A DNA stretch of 64,000 nt from Taxillus chinensis. Its lineage: Eukaryota > Streptophyta > Magnoliopsida > Santalales > Loranthaceae. Below the pieces are notes generated by a model that saw nothing but the letters and a program-made list of their open reading frames with translations, searched no databases and was not told the origin of the DNA. How positions within the stretch are numbered: the first letter of the stretch is position 1; each line of letters starts with the position of its first letter. The stretch spans positions 3,069,826 through 3,133,825 of the forward strand of contig CM042090.1 in the NCBI GenBank assembly GCA_023512835.1, read 5' to 3'. Shown piece after piece: positions 24,901 through 37,529 of the stretch. A program made the position numbers and the translations under genes.

Positions 24901-25747
24901 TTTCGAGAAAGTTAAAAAAAATCAATTTGAATGAAAATTCATGCTAATGAATAGTGACGGGGGAAGGTTTTGGGTTTGGGCCTCGTGATTTAGGCTTAGG
25001 GTAGCGGCCTCCCCAAACGAGGCCTAGGCTTACATATGAATTTCCATCGACCGATGATTGGTTCATTTGTAGGGGTGTTAAACGGGTTGGTGCCTCGTGG
25101 GCTGGCCCGTAAAACGGGCTAGTCCGGGCCATAAAATTGGAGCCTGTTTAAAAATAAGCCTAACCGGTTTGCAGGCCAAAGCAGGTTGAGCTTGCAAGTT
25201 AGCGAGCTGGCCCGCAGGTCAATATTATTTTTTTTATTTTTATTTTTATTTGTTTTATTAAAATATATATATATATATATTACTAATATTTTATAAGTTT
25301 GACTATCTTTATAGTTATTTGTAGGTCATGTTTGATCCGTAAGAATTAAAATTATTATTATTATTTAAAAAATTGAGATATTTAAAATAAAAAAAATATT
25401 TAAAAAAATAAAAAATTTAAATGAATTAAGCCAGAGATTTCTAAGCTGTTTAAAAGCAAGCCTAAATGTAACTCCTCCAATCCAACCCAATCCACCATCT
25501 AAGAGGCACCACTCGTCGCCAAATGGCTCTGCGCCTTCCACGCCGTGCGCACCGCTAACACACACACACACGTACACACAAAAATCAGCCATGGGCATCA
25601 ACCGCCTCCTCCTCAGACCACCATCACCACTCTTCACCGTCTATACGTCAACCAACCAACCAACCAACACTACACTACACAAATCCAGAACCATTCTTCT
25701 TCAGCCGCTTTATTAGAAGGAGGTCTTCGAATCCGCATTCATCCGCC
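21998..25747. other. Intergenic spacer with degenerate repeats, then the SnoaL-like gene's 5' flank
   Basis: 22330-22650 repeats TTTGAACC/TTTGAGA words and 22790-22900 resembles 7330-7460. 23230-23560 is AT-rich with many TTCAAATAT/TTCGAATAAT words. 23600-25050 shows no recognisable genes. 25072 starts a MITE-like repeat, followed by short (TA)n and AT-rich DNA. 25440-25747 is GC-richer, with a short CACACA run at 25560-25580, and probably holds the promoter and 5' UTR of the next gene. Confidence 0.5.
25072..25230. repeat. hAT-type MITE-like fragment
   Basis: It begins AGGGGTGTTAAACGGG and continues with GGCCCG/GGGCC words (CTGGCCCGTAAAACGGGC), a composition known from plant hAT-related non-autonomous elements. 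A related copy at 56320-56507 ends with the matching CCCATTTAACACCCCT. The right end is not seen here. Confidence 0.5.
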
Positions 25748-28700
25748 ATGGGCAAGCAATCCGAACAAGGCAGCAGTAAATCACGCAATTCCCTCAATAC
25801 AAATTAGTAGCTTTGTTTGTTTTTTCTTCTTTTGGGTCTCGTTCGGTTCTAGTTTCGCTTCTTCTGTCGCATGCAGCTACTAGTATATTACTGTCTGTAC
25901 TATACGTTGATATCAATTATATGTTGTTGCGGTTTTGGTGTTGTTGGTTTGGTGGTTTCATTTGCCCGCAGATGAGAAGAAGGAACAAGTGAAGGAAGGC
26001 TTGGGTGATAGTGATCATGACTTGACGGCGAGGGAAGGGATCTGCAAGGCAGCCTGCGACCATATTGCGTCCAAGAATGTTTCTGACCGCCTCATGCCTC
26101 ACATTCTCAACTTGTCAGTTACCTACATAACCCATATGCAATTTTTATTACCCGACCTAGTAGCTAGCTAGTAGATGAACACGCTCGCTCTAGCCGGGGA
26201 TGTCCCGTTCGATATTACCTCCGGCCGGTTCGCTCTAGCCGGAGCCGCTTTTGGCTTCTGTTGGTGGTTGTTGTGTGACTAATTAATGACTATGAGGTGT
26301 GGATGACATGGGCTACCTAGGATACTATAATTACTTAAACAAAAAATAAAAATTCTCCAGATACCCATGAACTAATAATTGTCGGCTGTGCCACACTGCC
26401 ACGCACCAGTGTGAGGACACTACAGTAGATGCTTCTGATTGGGTTACAATTCATTGTCTATGATATGAAACTAACTAATATATATAAACACACGCTGACA
26501 CGCACACATACACATGCAAGCTGATCAGGGGTTAGGACTTTGATTTTGTTGGGCATTTTGTTTCTTTTCTCTATCAAAGTTTACGTACGATTTGTAATGT
26601 TTCAGGTATGGATCGCGTGCTACACCTCGTGATTTTGACATCTATGCTCCCAATGCATCATTTGAAGATCCGTTAATGCACGCTTCAAGGTCTGAATGAT
26701 TATAACTAGAGAAATATAGATTTTCTCCCATTTTAATGAAATGCAATTTTAGGGTTTCGCAATTCAAATCGCTGAAGTCTAAATTTTGATTTTGTTGGGC
26801 ATTTTGTTTCTTTTCTCTATCAAAGTTTACGTACGATTTGTAATGTTTCAGGTATGGATCGCGTGCTACACCTCGTGATTTTGACATCAATGCTCCCAAT
26901 GCATCATTTGAAGATCCGTTAATGCACGCTTCAAGGTCTGAATGATTATAACTAGAGAAATATAGATTTTCTCCCATTTTAATGAAATGCAATTTTAGGG
27001 TTTCGCAATTCAAATCGCTGAAGTCTAAATAAATTCATCTTTTTAATTATATGCTTATTTTGCAAAATTCATCTATACGAGTCAACCATTGTCTTCTATT
27101 CCAACACATATTTATGCCGATGGGTGCTTAAGACTGCCGAATGAATATGAATATGATTTGCTTTTTTAATTTCCAGAAAAATGGGCCAACATTATAACTT
27201 ATTTATCTCTAAGTTAATTTATAAGAGGATGGATTATCTTCAATGTCCAAGGTTCTACCAGGTTTGTTTCAGAAGGCATGAGCTTAGATTGTACAGTATA
27301 AGATCATTAGTTGTGAATTTAAACAACGAGGTTGAAGTATGCTTCTTAACTCACTGCCGTTTCTGTCTTTCTCTTTCAATTCATTTCTCCATGTTTCTTT
27401 GGATCTTTAAAATCTCTTGGTATAAATTGAAGCTGCATATGTATTATGTAATTACTTTGATTAATGTATTTCTACTTATAGCATTTAAACTTTCCAAGAA
27501 TTGTTGAATGCATTATCATATGACAAACTTAGGCTATGTCTTGATCGAACGAATTTGTTTTCATGGAAATTTTTATAGGAATGATGATGGAGTTGTTTTT
27601 ACCTTTAGCTGGTTGGTTGCAAATTATTTGTTTTTAATATATTCTTATAAAAACGACATCTGTTTTGCAGCCTAAAGCAGATCAAATCAGCATTTTATTC
27701 GCTTGGCAAGGTTGCAACTTTACCACTTATGTACTTTCCATAACTTAGCAAGTCCCAAAAGGATGTCACCATAGATGATCACTAGGGTTTTATTGAGCGT
27801 GACTTGGGAATTAGTTTTTTATTGAAATTTAATATTTTTTTTATTTTGTGGTCTTGGGAACATTTTCTATGCATTGCGAACATTTTCTTCAATCAGAACA
27901 TATAGAGAAATTATTTATTTATTTATTCTGGAACCAATTTCTATACATTAAAATCACCTTATATTATATTCTCTTATTTTCGTTTGTCTTTTTTTGGTGA
28001 CTGCAGAAACCTTCTCTGAACATAGAAATGAATTTGTAACTTAACTGCGACATTTTATTTGGGGCGTTTTGCCTGTTTAGAAACACTTGCTTGGAACTTT
28101 AAAGAGATAACAACCAACAGCTTTGTCAGTTGTGACATTTGCAGGTCTTCAGCGAATCCAGAATAGTGGAGTACAGTGTGAAAGAACATGAAATTTCACC
28201 GGGAAAACAAGAGGTTTTAAATAATTTTCCTGATTTACAGAACTTAAAGCATGCATTAAATTTACATTTCTGTTTTGGATATTAAACATTTAATCATCTT
28301 ACATTGCATACAGATACTAGTAGATAACAAACAGTACTACAAGTTCATGGGGAAAGATATAAATATGGTTTCACTGATCAAGCTGTACACTGAAAGGGGA
28401 AAAGTTATTCGCCATGAAGATTGGTATGCAGTCCAGTTTCTATATTTAAACTGGTGATAACGGGGTCCTCCTTAATGTTTTCTCGAGTACCATTCCATCC
28501 ATAATGCATCTTCAGCTTGACTGATCTTTGCAGCATAGTTAAATTCATCAGAAAAAGACTTGAAATAACAAGGAGTGCAAAGAAAATTAATATTTACTTA
28601 TATGGTAGGCTTTCATATCGTGCACAAATAACTGTGACACAAAGATATTTGTTCTGATATACACAAAAGTAGCTCAATATTTTCTTTCCTTTTTTTTTTT

Positions 28701-29549
28701 TACGTTGAGGAAAACAGAGTAATCTTTGAGTGAGTGACTTTAAATGCATTCAAACTCGTTCCTGACTTAATTTTCATGAATTCTACATTATTTATTGTTC
28801 CATAAAGATGGTTGCAATAAGTTTTTTAGGTTTAATATCACGAGCTAGGTTTTATCCAATTTGTTTTTAGTTACATGTTATCTTTATTATCTTGAGGGTT
28901 CCACCACAGGACTTTAACCCTTATACCCTCAACATTCCAAACTTAGACAAATCGTTGAGAGTAAGATCATTTTGCCTAGCTAAAAATAGAATAGCAATAT
29001 TGGTTCTGTCTAGCTGGTGACTTCCCGGTCAAGCCTCTGAAGAAGCTCTAAGCAAAACTCAATTATAATGGTAGGTTTCCACTAATAGTCGTTCTAATGA
29101 CCTATTCATTCTCTGGTTCTAATGGAATCTTTTGATCAATAATAATGTCCCAAATAGGGCCAGTAAGTAGGAAATTCAAAGCCTGTACCTCGGGATATGT
29201 GATCATAGGGCCTTTATACCTGAAGACCATATGGCGTTAACTTTCACATTTGATGGTCCTGCTAGATAGTCCCTGATGACTGTATTGGTTATGCTGCTAT
29301 TTAACTTCTTTCTTATGCTTTAGGACTAAATTGCTATGATGACGACTATGATAAAGGTGTTAACTAAATTTCTTCTATCTTGTGAACGAAACTTGACATG
29401 AAAGAATGCGCAGGTGGAACAAGAAGCCTCATTGGAACAGATACACTGTTAAGTTGCCACTAGCTGGCCGTTTGGTTGAAATGGCCCGGAGGGCTTCAAT
29501 GCTAGCAACTCATGCTTTGATGAGGTTTGGAAAGGATCCAGTTGCATAA
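25748..29549 (+). CDS. NTF2/SnoaL-like plant protein of unknown function
   Basis: Seven exons can be joined with GT-AG borders and consistent phase: 25748-25775, 25972-26113, 26606-26689, 27671-27710, 28145-28213, 28314-28423 and 29414-29549. They give 202 residues starting MGKQSEQGS and ending MRFGKDPVA before TAA. Recognisable segments are DHDLTAREGICKAACDHI, YGSRATPRDFDIYAPNASFE, LKQIKSAFYSLGKVFSESRI, KFMGKDINMVSLIKLYTERG and HEDWWNKKPHWNRYTVKLP. The middle resembles the cone-shaped NTF2/SnoaL fold of a conserved plant family with no established biochemical role. I see no signal peptide or membrane segment. The start is chosen from the ATG in CGCCATGGGC and the GTAAAT donor after 28 coding bases. 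Exon 3 lies in a 246-bp tandem duplication, so a second 84-nt version at 26852-26935 could also be used. The gene appears intact. Confidence 0.85.
26539..27030 (+). repeat. Exact 246-bp tandem duplication containing an exon
   Basis: Copy 1 is 26539-26784 and copy 2 is 26785-27030, head to tail with no spacer. The only difference I find is T to A in the exon (GACATCTATG versus GACATCAATG, Tyr to Asn). Each copy holds the branch/acceptor region, the 84-nt exon, its donor and about 95 bases of intron. Confidence 0.95.
26852..26935 (+). CDS. Second copy of SnoaL-like exon 3 (possible alternative exon)
   Basis: Acceptor TTTCAG and donor AAG|GT are identical to the first copy. At 84 nt (28 codons), skipping, inclusion or double inclusion all keep the frame: the protein would be 202 residues with either exon or 230 with both. 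The exon encodes the same peptide except INAP in place of IYAP. Whether it is spliced cannot be told from DNA. Confidence 0.5.
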
Positions 29550-31579
29550 ATTCCATGTCAGTTCACATATTTAAAACTTCCACAGTTAGTGTAAATTTTC
29601 TTATAATTTTTTCCTTTAGGCCCATCATCTCTAGTTCTAGGCCTTGCTTGTTTTCGGTACTTTATATCTTGTATGGTCCATTACGTGAACCTGATGCTAC
29701 TTGCATCGTCTTTGACTCTGTACAAGATGGACTTTTGGTTTTAGCTATGATTGTAATGTATTGCCTAAAACTACTTCATATATTAGATGTCCCTGTTTGC
29801 TCAATTTGATCTTGGAAGACTATAAATGAAAGGAAGCCAGTTAGTCTTTTTTTTTTGTGGGTTTTCTACTGTTTGGATCACTAAAAATATGAACAAGTTA
29901 GAACACTTGGATTTAAAGCAAGGACGAAAAAAATGTAGGGTGAAGTGCTTGTTTTTTTTAAACATTTATATAATGTGATTTTTATCCCTCCAAGGTAGTG
30001 TCTGCAAATTTTAGTCAAAAAAATGTCCATCCACTCAGATCACAGATAAAAATGCATACTTTTGAAGATTTTATTTTACTTACAGATGAAGATAATGATA
30101 TCTATTATGTATGTATCTTTTCTTATTATTGTATTTTTTAAATTTATAATTTCGATAATAATATATATTTTAAAATTTTATATTATTGTTACGATTCGAT
30201 TAAAGTAATAATAAAAAAATAATTAATACTTAAACATGTTGATATAAATAATTTTATTATTTTAGAATGTTTCAAATGTAAGAGTTTTATTTTAAATTTT
30301 GCTTTGAATCCTCTAAATCTTTGGGTTAGTTCAGCTCCAAGGTTTTCATATTTGAATTTGAAGGTAAAGTTGACATTATTTATGCTTGTAGGTAGGTATA
30401 GTCTTTGGGAGGAAAATGTTATTTACAATTAGGGTAGCATTTTTGGCGTGTCTTGATGTGATAGTTGCTACGTTAGTCAACCACTCTTACGACAAGTCAT
30501 CTACTCAATATGTATGCCACTTAATTTGTCAAATTATTGACTAATCTATCCTCTTGTCAAGATGGTGCTGGCTGTTCGATAATTAAGTGTTTCATATCTT
30601 ATATATCAAGTAGGGGAGAAATTATAATATCAAGCAAGAGTTAGAATAGTATAAATTAATTGCATGGTGCTCATGGCTTGACAAGTTAGTTGAGTACTCA
30701 ATATCTTAAATATCAAATAGAAAATAAATTACAATATTAAGTAGAGGACTTGCAAGTGCTAATTTTAGTTTATTTCTACCTTGGTATCAGATCATTGCCC
30801 TGAAAATATTAGTCTCTCCCACGTACACTAATCATACAGAAAGTGCATCACGATGGTGACCAAAGTCACCAGACAATGATCGAAAGCAATATCGTATAAT
30901 ATACAAAATCACATACGCATACGTTCCAGTCCTAGCTTTTACCTCTGCCTTTTGTTTCCTTTTGACTGGATATTTAATTCCAACCATTCATCTCTCCCCA
31001 CAGATCACGATTCTTCATATGTTTATATATGAAAAAGAAAATCACTCTTAAGTTCTCAGTCACTTTACTTTTATAACTTAATGGAGAATGATTTTTCCTG
31101 GTCCAGCAGCCGTTGGTAGCTATAATTGTCGACACATAAGCCCCCTTGTGCTTAAATTAAGCAGGTAGTGGAATGTGGTAACTCCATTTGGCGCAACTCC
31201 CAAATATTTAAGGCTGAACCTTTGTGAACAGTAATATAATTGATGACAAAAATTGAATGCTGTATTTTACGATCCTCTCACTTATTGAGTGCATAAGTGC
31301 TTTTAGCATTTCGGGGCTTGTTCTGTGTAATTGTGTGTTTTTCCATGTTGTTTTGCTTTGCACCTATATATATGTATATGGACCTCCTTGAATTAAATAT
31401 ATATTTACATCATAAAAAAAAGATAGAGAGAGATGGTATGGAATGTTTTTTGTGGTTACCAATTTGGTTTATTTTACCGTATTGTATGTATGGGCATAAA
31501 CCTGGATGTGCTAGCATGAAACATCGATCATGCAGTTCATTATCATACAATTTCGAACTCACCTCAGAAATACAGTTTC

Positions 31580-31661
<82 letters not shown>

Positions 31662-34502
31662 TTTCTGATTATTGAGGGCTCCAGATCCAAGAATTCATTG
31701 CCTACTGTCATGTAGAATATATTTGGAAGAACGAATCAAGCTTTGAGTGGGATGGCGACCATATAGAAAAGAAGCGGCTGTAACTTTACTGTGTTAAAGG
31801 CGGCAAGAGCTCTGTGTGGAAATTTTGTCGCCTTCCCATTTTCCCTTTTCGCTTAAACTAACCCATTACAAAGTTAAATTAAAATTAAGCACACCCACAT
31901 AGGAGGAGAGTGATCAGGGAGAGAGCGAGTTGGATGTGAGCTGAACCTTTTCTAAATTAATAGTGCCATGGATAACAAAAGATGGGTTGCCTTTGGAAAT
32001 TTTGTACGCATTGATCACTTTGCTGCATTGATAACCCCCAGAAAGCAAACACTTAGTGCGCCTCCCCCTCTCTTGTTTCAAAAGAATCAGAACTCTGTCT
32101 CTCTTTTAGTGTCTCCTTTTCCAAATGTAATCATTTCTAGATCATGTTATGAGATCATAATATGATATTTTTTTGAAGAGCTTTACATGGGCCTTCCCAC
32201 CATGAAAAGGATGCAGGGCATAAAATCGAGAAATTTATAAGATTTTTTTTTTTGAATCCATGCAAACATAGGGTAGGTATATGCTCTCTCGATATAAAGA
32301 TATAAAGATTATACTAAATACGTAATAGCTATTTCAATAATCATGGATATGAATAATTACTCATCAAACATGGCATAGTGTTTTGTGCTACGAGGTGTTC
32401 TCCGCTTGGAGAAATTTGCCGCTGAAACAAATTTGAAGGAAAAAAACTTGGAAAGTGAACCATGTATAGAGCCAAGGTAGGTATCATTATCCGAAGTAAA
32501 GATGTTAAAACAAAATAACAGATTCCTGAGGCCCATTTGTTCTTAGCTTTAGTGCTGTGTCATTTACAGTTTCATGTACAATTGTAGTCCTATAGTGTGG
32601 AACATAAAAGAAAGGCACAGCTTCTAGCTATATTTTGGAAATTTCTTCCAACATATCATTCCAAGAGGGGGAACGTATGAACATGGTCATAGCATAGATG
32701 ACAGTGTGGCTCTTCGACGTTTGTACAAAACTTCTGAAGGGCGGGCTTGTCTTTATTGTCTGCCGCACCCGGTACTGTTTTTAAGATATTCAATGTAATT
32801 CCATAATTGAACTGTTCTGGTGACGATTTGTTTAGTGCGAACCCAATAATGTCCATTTAATTTCGTTAGTCAATATTGTGGCCTTTATTGTAGAGTGTGA
32901 TTGACCGAGACCACTACATTCAAACAAAGGCTACATTAATATCCAACAAAACAACTAAAACCGTACTACAGATTTTTAAAAGAAAGTTGAACAGGAAATA
33001 AGGCAAGAATAAAGGGATTGGGTGTCCTACTTCAGTTTATATACAAGGTTTTATTTCCAATCTTTGGGATTTGGGAATGCTTGAGAATGGAAAGTTCTTA
33101 TTCCAGCCTCTGTGAAGCTACGTACTGTCAATCGCGTGACGTGAACATGTGATGCTGGACATATCCTAATTACAAGATAGGATGAAGTTATCTAGTAGCC
33201 TTCAAGAAATTAATCATATAAAACAGCAAAGTTTGTGTTTATCCACTTCTCCCGTTGGCTTGATATATTCATGATACTTGTTCTGGTATTACTCCTGAAT
33301 TTTGCGGTATGAGATTTAGTTATACGAGATACAGTAGCAAGTAAACATTAATTCCAACCAACTTCTCCATGGTGCTTTTACTTTCAGGCTGTGAAGACGA
33401 CCCTTTTGCGATTCTAAATACTAGGTGTACTTCTTTATCATATTAAAGACTAGATGCTTCACCCTTTTTCTATAATACCATCTTTCGAGTTTCTAGTTAT
33501 ATATGCCGCCCGCCCTAAAATTTAAACCTTACCAGTTAAATTACAAAAACAATCCCTCGGAAGAAAGAACCCATATAAAAAGTTGGATGCTTTCTTTAAT
33601 AAATTCATAAGAAAGCATTTTACTTTTGACTGTATTTACCGGTTCATTTGCATCCTTTATTCAACAAGATATTTTAAATTGATATTATTACTATTATTAT
33701 TATTTTATAATTGGGGTAAAAACTAACTACTCAAATTGACATTCTTTGAATGAAATTAGATACAAAGGTCTCTCTATTTAAATGATTTTCATCTCTATAC
33801 TCAAACTAAGATTCTATTGTAAGAGCAATTCCAACAACACTTTTCAAATTATTTCTACATCTAGAGATTTTTTCACATGTAGATAGTCATTTTTTTTACT
33901 TGCACTTCATCAATATTCTTTAAATTAACATTATTTTTATTAAATAATACTCTCCTCTCCTCCATGGAAAGGGAAGAGAAAGCAGAGAGGAAAGAAAAGA
34001 AAGAAATAATATAATAGTATGTAGAGAGTGAACAGTGACTCTTTATTTTTGAAGAATCACTATAGCAATTTTTAGATGTAAGTGTGATGAAGAGCTTGTT
34101 GGAGCTTATTTTTAGTATTTGGCTCTGAAAGCTTCTTGGAATTGCTCTAGCGCCCTAGCTATCCTTTGAATAACTAGCTCCTTAAATTCATCTCATTTTG
34201 AATGGGTAAGATATGACACTTTCGCAAGCTGACCCAAGGACCCTTTTTGGTTTATTTGTCTGTCTTATTGAAAAGTGAGATTTATTTTGTGATACAATGG
34301 TTTTTGGTGCCCCTGCCTATGGCGTAAATCCCTCACTCCCCCATGTGGACTCACACACATTGCTTTGTCTAACAACATAAAATTTGTCTATGCAAGTATT
34401 TCGTTTATGCAAAGAACCAAATAAATTTTAAAAAAAAAAACAAGAAAGAAACAAAATAAATTTAAAAGTGTTGTAAAAAGAATGTGTATTAGACCTTTGA
34501 AC
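29550..34502. other. Intergenic spacer
   Basis: Mostly AT-rich, with no protein-like reading frame I can recognise. It holds the 3' UTR of the SnoaL-like gene, an AT-rich block at 30100-30300, the (GA)38 microsatellite at 31582-31657 and short frames (for example 31968-32165) that look like chance. 32400-34500 shows nothing classifiable. Confidence 0.5.
31582..31657. repeat. (GA)38 microsatellite
   Basis: An uninterrupted GA tract of 76 bases. The RERERE peptide read across it is an artefact of the repeat. Confidence 0.97.
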
Positions 34503-35134
34503 AATTGCAACCTAGTAAAATTTATAGTTGTATCCCTATAAATATAGGATTGTGATTATTAATACATTACACATAGAGATCATTCTTTTGAGCTCTCCTT
34601 TTTATTTCACAACATGTTATTGGCACGTGACTTGTCTTAATTTTAGTTTGAAAAAGAAGGCAATCTTTGCCTTAGGTTTAGTTGAGGAAAAGAAAAAAAA
34701 GTGTCGTCTTTTAACTTGGTAAACACTTCCATAATGTGTACTATTGACAATCATTGTTGTTGTTGTTGCTTCTCCCTTAACACGCACCAGCAATCCCATT
34801 GAATAACAAGTGAATATCAATTTCACCATAGTAAAAATTATAATTGTATCCTTATAAATATAGGGTTGTGATTATTAATACATTCTCACAAATTCTCTTA
34901 TTCTTCTCTCTCCCTTTCCTCTTTATTTTACAACAAGTTATCGGCACGAGACTTGTCTTAATTTTGGTTTGAAAAATAAGGTAATATTTGCCTTAGGTTT
35001 TAATTGAGGAAAAGAAAAAAACTAATAAACACTTGCACGGTGTCTACTATTTATAATCATTGTTGTTGTTGTTTCTCCCTCTAGCACACACCTACAACAC
35101 CGTCGAATATGTTCCATATTTTTCAATAAAGAGA
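34503..35134. repeat. Tandem pair of about 316-bp LTR/leader-like repeats
   Basis: Unit 1 (about 34503-34818) and unit 2 (about 34819-35134) share CTATAAATATAGG-like TATA sequence, the phrase TTATTGGCACG / TTATCGGCACG followed by GACTTGTCTTAATTTT, and a (GTT)n tail. The TTATC-GGCACGA phrase resembles the junction after some plant copia LTRs. The units are diverged by point changes and small indels. No coding capacity. Confidence 0.7.
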
Positions 35135-37066
35135 AGATAACGAATAAAGAAAAATGAGAAAAAGGTAAAAGAAAAGAAAGGAAGGGAGAAAAAAACCTTT
35201 TCAAGTTTTTGTATTCTTTTTATCTTAATTTGTTAGTGACATTTATTGTTGTTGTTGTTGTTATTGCTACTACTATTACTGTTACTAGTGCTATTGCTGC
35301 TGGTGGTTGTTACTACTGTTATTATTGTTGTAAAGATCTGTATTTTAGGTTAATACATGTGATTAAGAGTATTATTGGGTGGTTAATGAACTTTTCAGTT
35401 GACTATTGAAATAAGTTTATTTTTGGGAACTATTGGAATAAAAAAGCAAAAATATATTTTGGGTTTTTCTTTCCTTGCATTGCACATACTTGCACGTAAT
35501 GCAACACGTGAAGAAAAGGAAGAAAGAAGAAGAAGATGAATAAAGGAGAATGAAGGAGGAAGAATTGTTAGTAAGGCCATTTCCGAAAAGCTCTTGCTAC
35601 CATCATTAATCCTTTTGCCATTCTTATTCAATAATCATGAGGTACGGTTTCGTTTCCTCACTTTTCTTTTGGTGTTACCTTATGCTTTGGGAATTGATAA
35701 AACCCTGTTTTGTAGTATTTTTGTCCTTTTTTCCCTGATGTTCTGAATTATTTACCCTATATATTAGCTAAATTAGAATGTATTTATTTTAATGTATATT
35801 TTCAATGTTTCATGAGTATTTGCAAGTATTTGAGTATTTTTAGGCAAAATAGGTATATGCTTAAATTTTCAAAGTGATGAGATCAACTCATTTGTAGCAA
35901 AACAAACTTTGGCGCAATTTGTACCTTAATTGGCCGCAACAGGCAACCATAGCCACAAGGTGCAAAGGGGCAATGGTTGTGGCAGACGACAACAACAACC
36001 CAGGAAGAAAGGGTTGAAACCTAGTCGACGGCTGCAGCTGGCGACCGGGGTTGAATGTCACATACTTTTGTTACCATTACCATTTTGTCTCTTATAGCTT
36101 CCAAGAGTTTTCAGATTTTTCTAACATGGGTGTGCATGACTTTTATACTTATTTTAAGGTCTTAATAGTCTTTTTGAAGTCTCATATGAAGAATGGAAAC
36201 TCTTGTCTATAAATACACATGTTAGGTACCATTTCATTATAGTGGAAATAGCAAAAGGAGTCATTACAGAAATAGCAAAAAAAGGAATAGGTACGAAAAT
36301 AGCAAAAAATGAAGTTTAAATCAGAAATAATGAAAAAAGGGCTTCACTGACAGATTTTCTATATTTAATCTCCACTTCCAATTTCATAAAATAAGTACCC
36401 TTCTCCCCATTTTAAAATAGCATGTGCAGAAATAATAACTGTTATTTGGCGATTTAAATAAAAATATAATGTAGACCTTTAATTTAACAACCCTTTATGA
36501 TGTAATTGTTATATTTGTAATTGTTTAAATTTGTGTTAAATAAAATGCGAAGATATTTTTCCAAACTACTTTTTTTCCTCTTTACTTTTTCTTAAAACCA
36601 ACAAGGTCCAGCGAACAGGAGTTGACAAGGTTCAGCGAACAGGAGTTGACAAGGTCCACTTGCTCACACCAGTGGACTCCAAACGGTCACGAATTTCCGT
36701 GGACCAAGAAAAATTCATCCAAGCAAACAATTTCCAATCTAAGACATGGCCTGGGTAGATATTAGAAGCATCAAAAAATGAGACCCCCGATTGGATTTAG
36801 AAGGTTTCTCCATGATAACAGAGTGGAAGAAAACTATAGCCGAGAAAGAACCACCCATGTCGCCAAAAGTTGGCTGGAAAGGTGTTGTGCACTGGAGATG
36901 CAAGAAGAAACTAAATAACCAACTCTGGAACGCTTGCTTAAATGACTCCCGAAAACGCCTTATATAGTACTCAAATGGTGGTGGCACATGGCTTAATTAG
37001 GTCAAAATTTAGATGTCATGTGATAAAATTACATTTCACGAGCAATCTGGACCGCTGGTTGCTGTG
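35135..37066. other. Spacer left of the gypsy element
   Basis: 35240-35340 is a degenerate (GTT/ATT/ACT)n array. 36250-36345 repeats GAAATAGCAAAAA-like words. 36602-36658 is a 24-bp unit (CAAGGTCCAGCGAACAGG...) present about 2.4 times. A minus-strand TATATAAGG near 36958-36966 sits downstream of the G-box hairpins and could belong to the gypsy 3' LTR. No gene is recognisable. Confidence 0.45.
36602..36658. repeat. 24-bp tandem repeat, 2.4 copies
   Basis: Units at 36602-36625 and 36626-36649 differ by one base, and a partial third runs to 36658. They lie in the presumed 3' LTR side of the gypsy element. Confidence 0.9.
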
Positions 37067-37392
37067 CACGTGGCGATCATCGTGTTTTACAAGAATTCAT
37101 ATGTGACGTTTCCCGCTCTTCTGAATTTCAAAATCTGCAATCTCTCGCCGAACCTGATACAGATGACAAACGCACGTAGCGATAACACGTGGCGACCATC
37201 GCCACGGGCAAAACATCACCACGTGCAAATATATATATACAAGACCGTTGAATTTAGGCAAATACTGAACAGTCTGCACGTGGTGACTACACATGGCGAT
37301 CATCGCCACGTGCTCTCACTACGTGCAGGAACTTTTTTTTTTTTTAAAACTGAAGAGAACAAAAATGTGCACGTGGCGACCATCGCCACGTG
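37067..37392. repeat. G-box hairpin array, 3' side of the gypsy element
   Basis: Inverted arms CACGTGGCGA and TCGCCACGTG separated by 3 bases occur at 37186-37208 (one mismatch), 37290-37312 (one mismatch) and 37370-37392 (perfect). A half-decayed unit is at 37067-37084 and single arms lie between. Each arm contains the palindromic CACGTG G-box core. Confidence 0.9.
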
Positions 37393-37529
37393 CTCTCGCT
37401 ACGTGCAAATATTTATTTAGTTTTTTTTTAAATCCTTAAAAATAGAACAAAATAAACAAACGGATATGAAGAATGGGATACCTCCCATCAAGCGCTTCTT
37501 TATCGTCATTAGCTAGACCATCACCATTC

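Noticed and set aside
26642..27013. 123-residue minus-strand frame with an internal perfect repeat
   Set aside because: It is antisense to the duplicated SnoaL exon; the repeat reflects the 246-bp tandem duplication.
31297..31668. 123-residue frame ending in RERERE
   Set aside because: The end is the (GA)n tract and the rest has no recognisable domain.
37067..37392. Regularly spaced palindromic units considered as a CRISPR-like array
   Set aside because: Spacing is irregular, there are no unique equal-length spacers or cas genes, and the DNA is plant with retroelement context.
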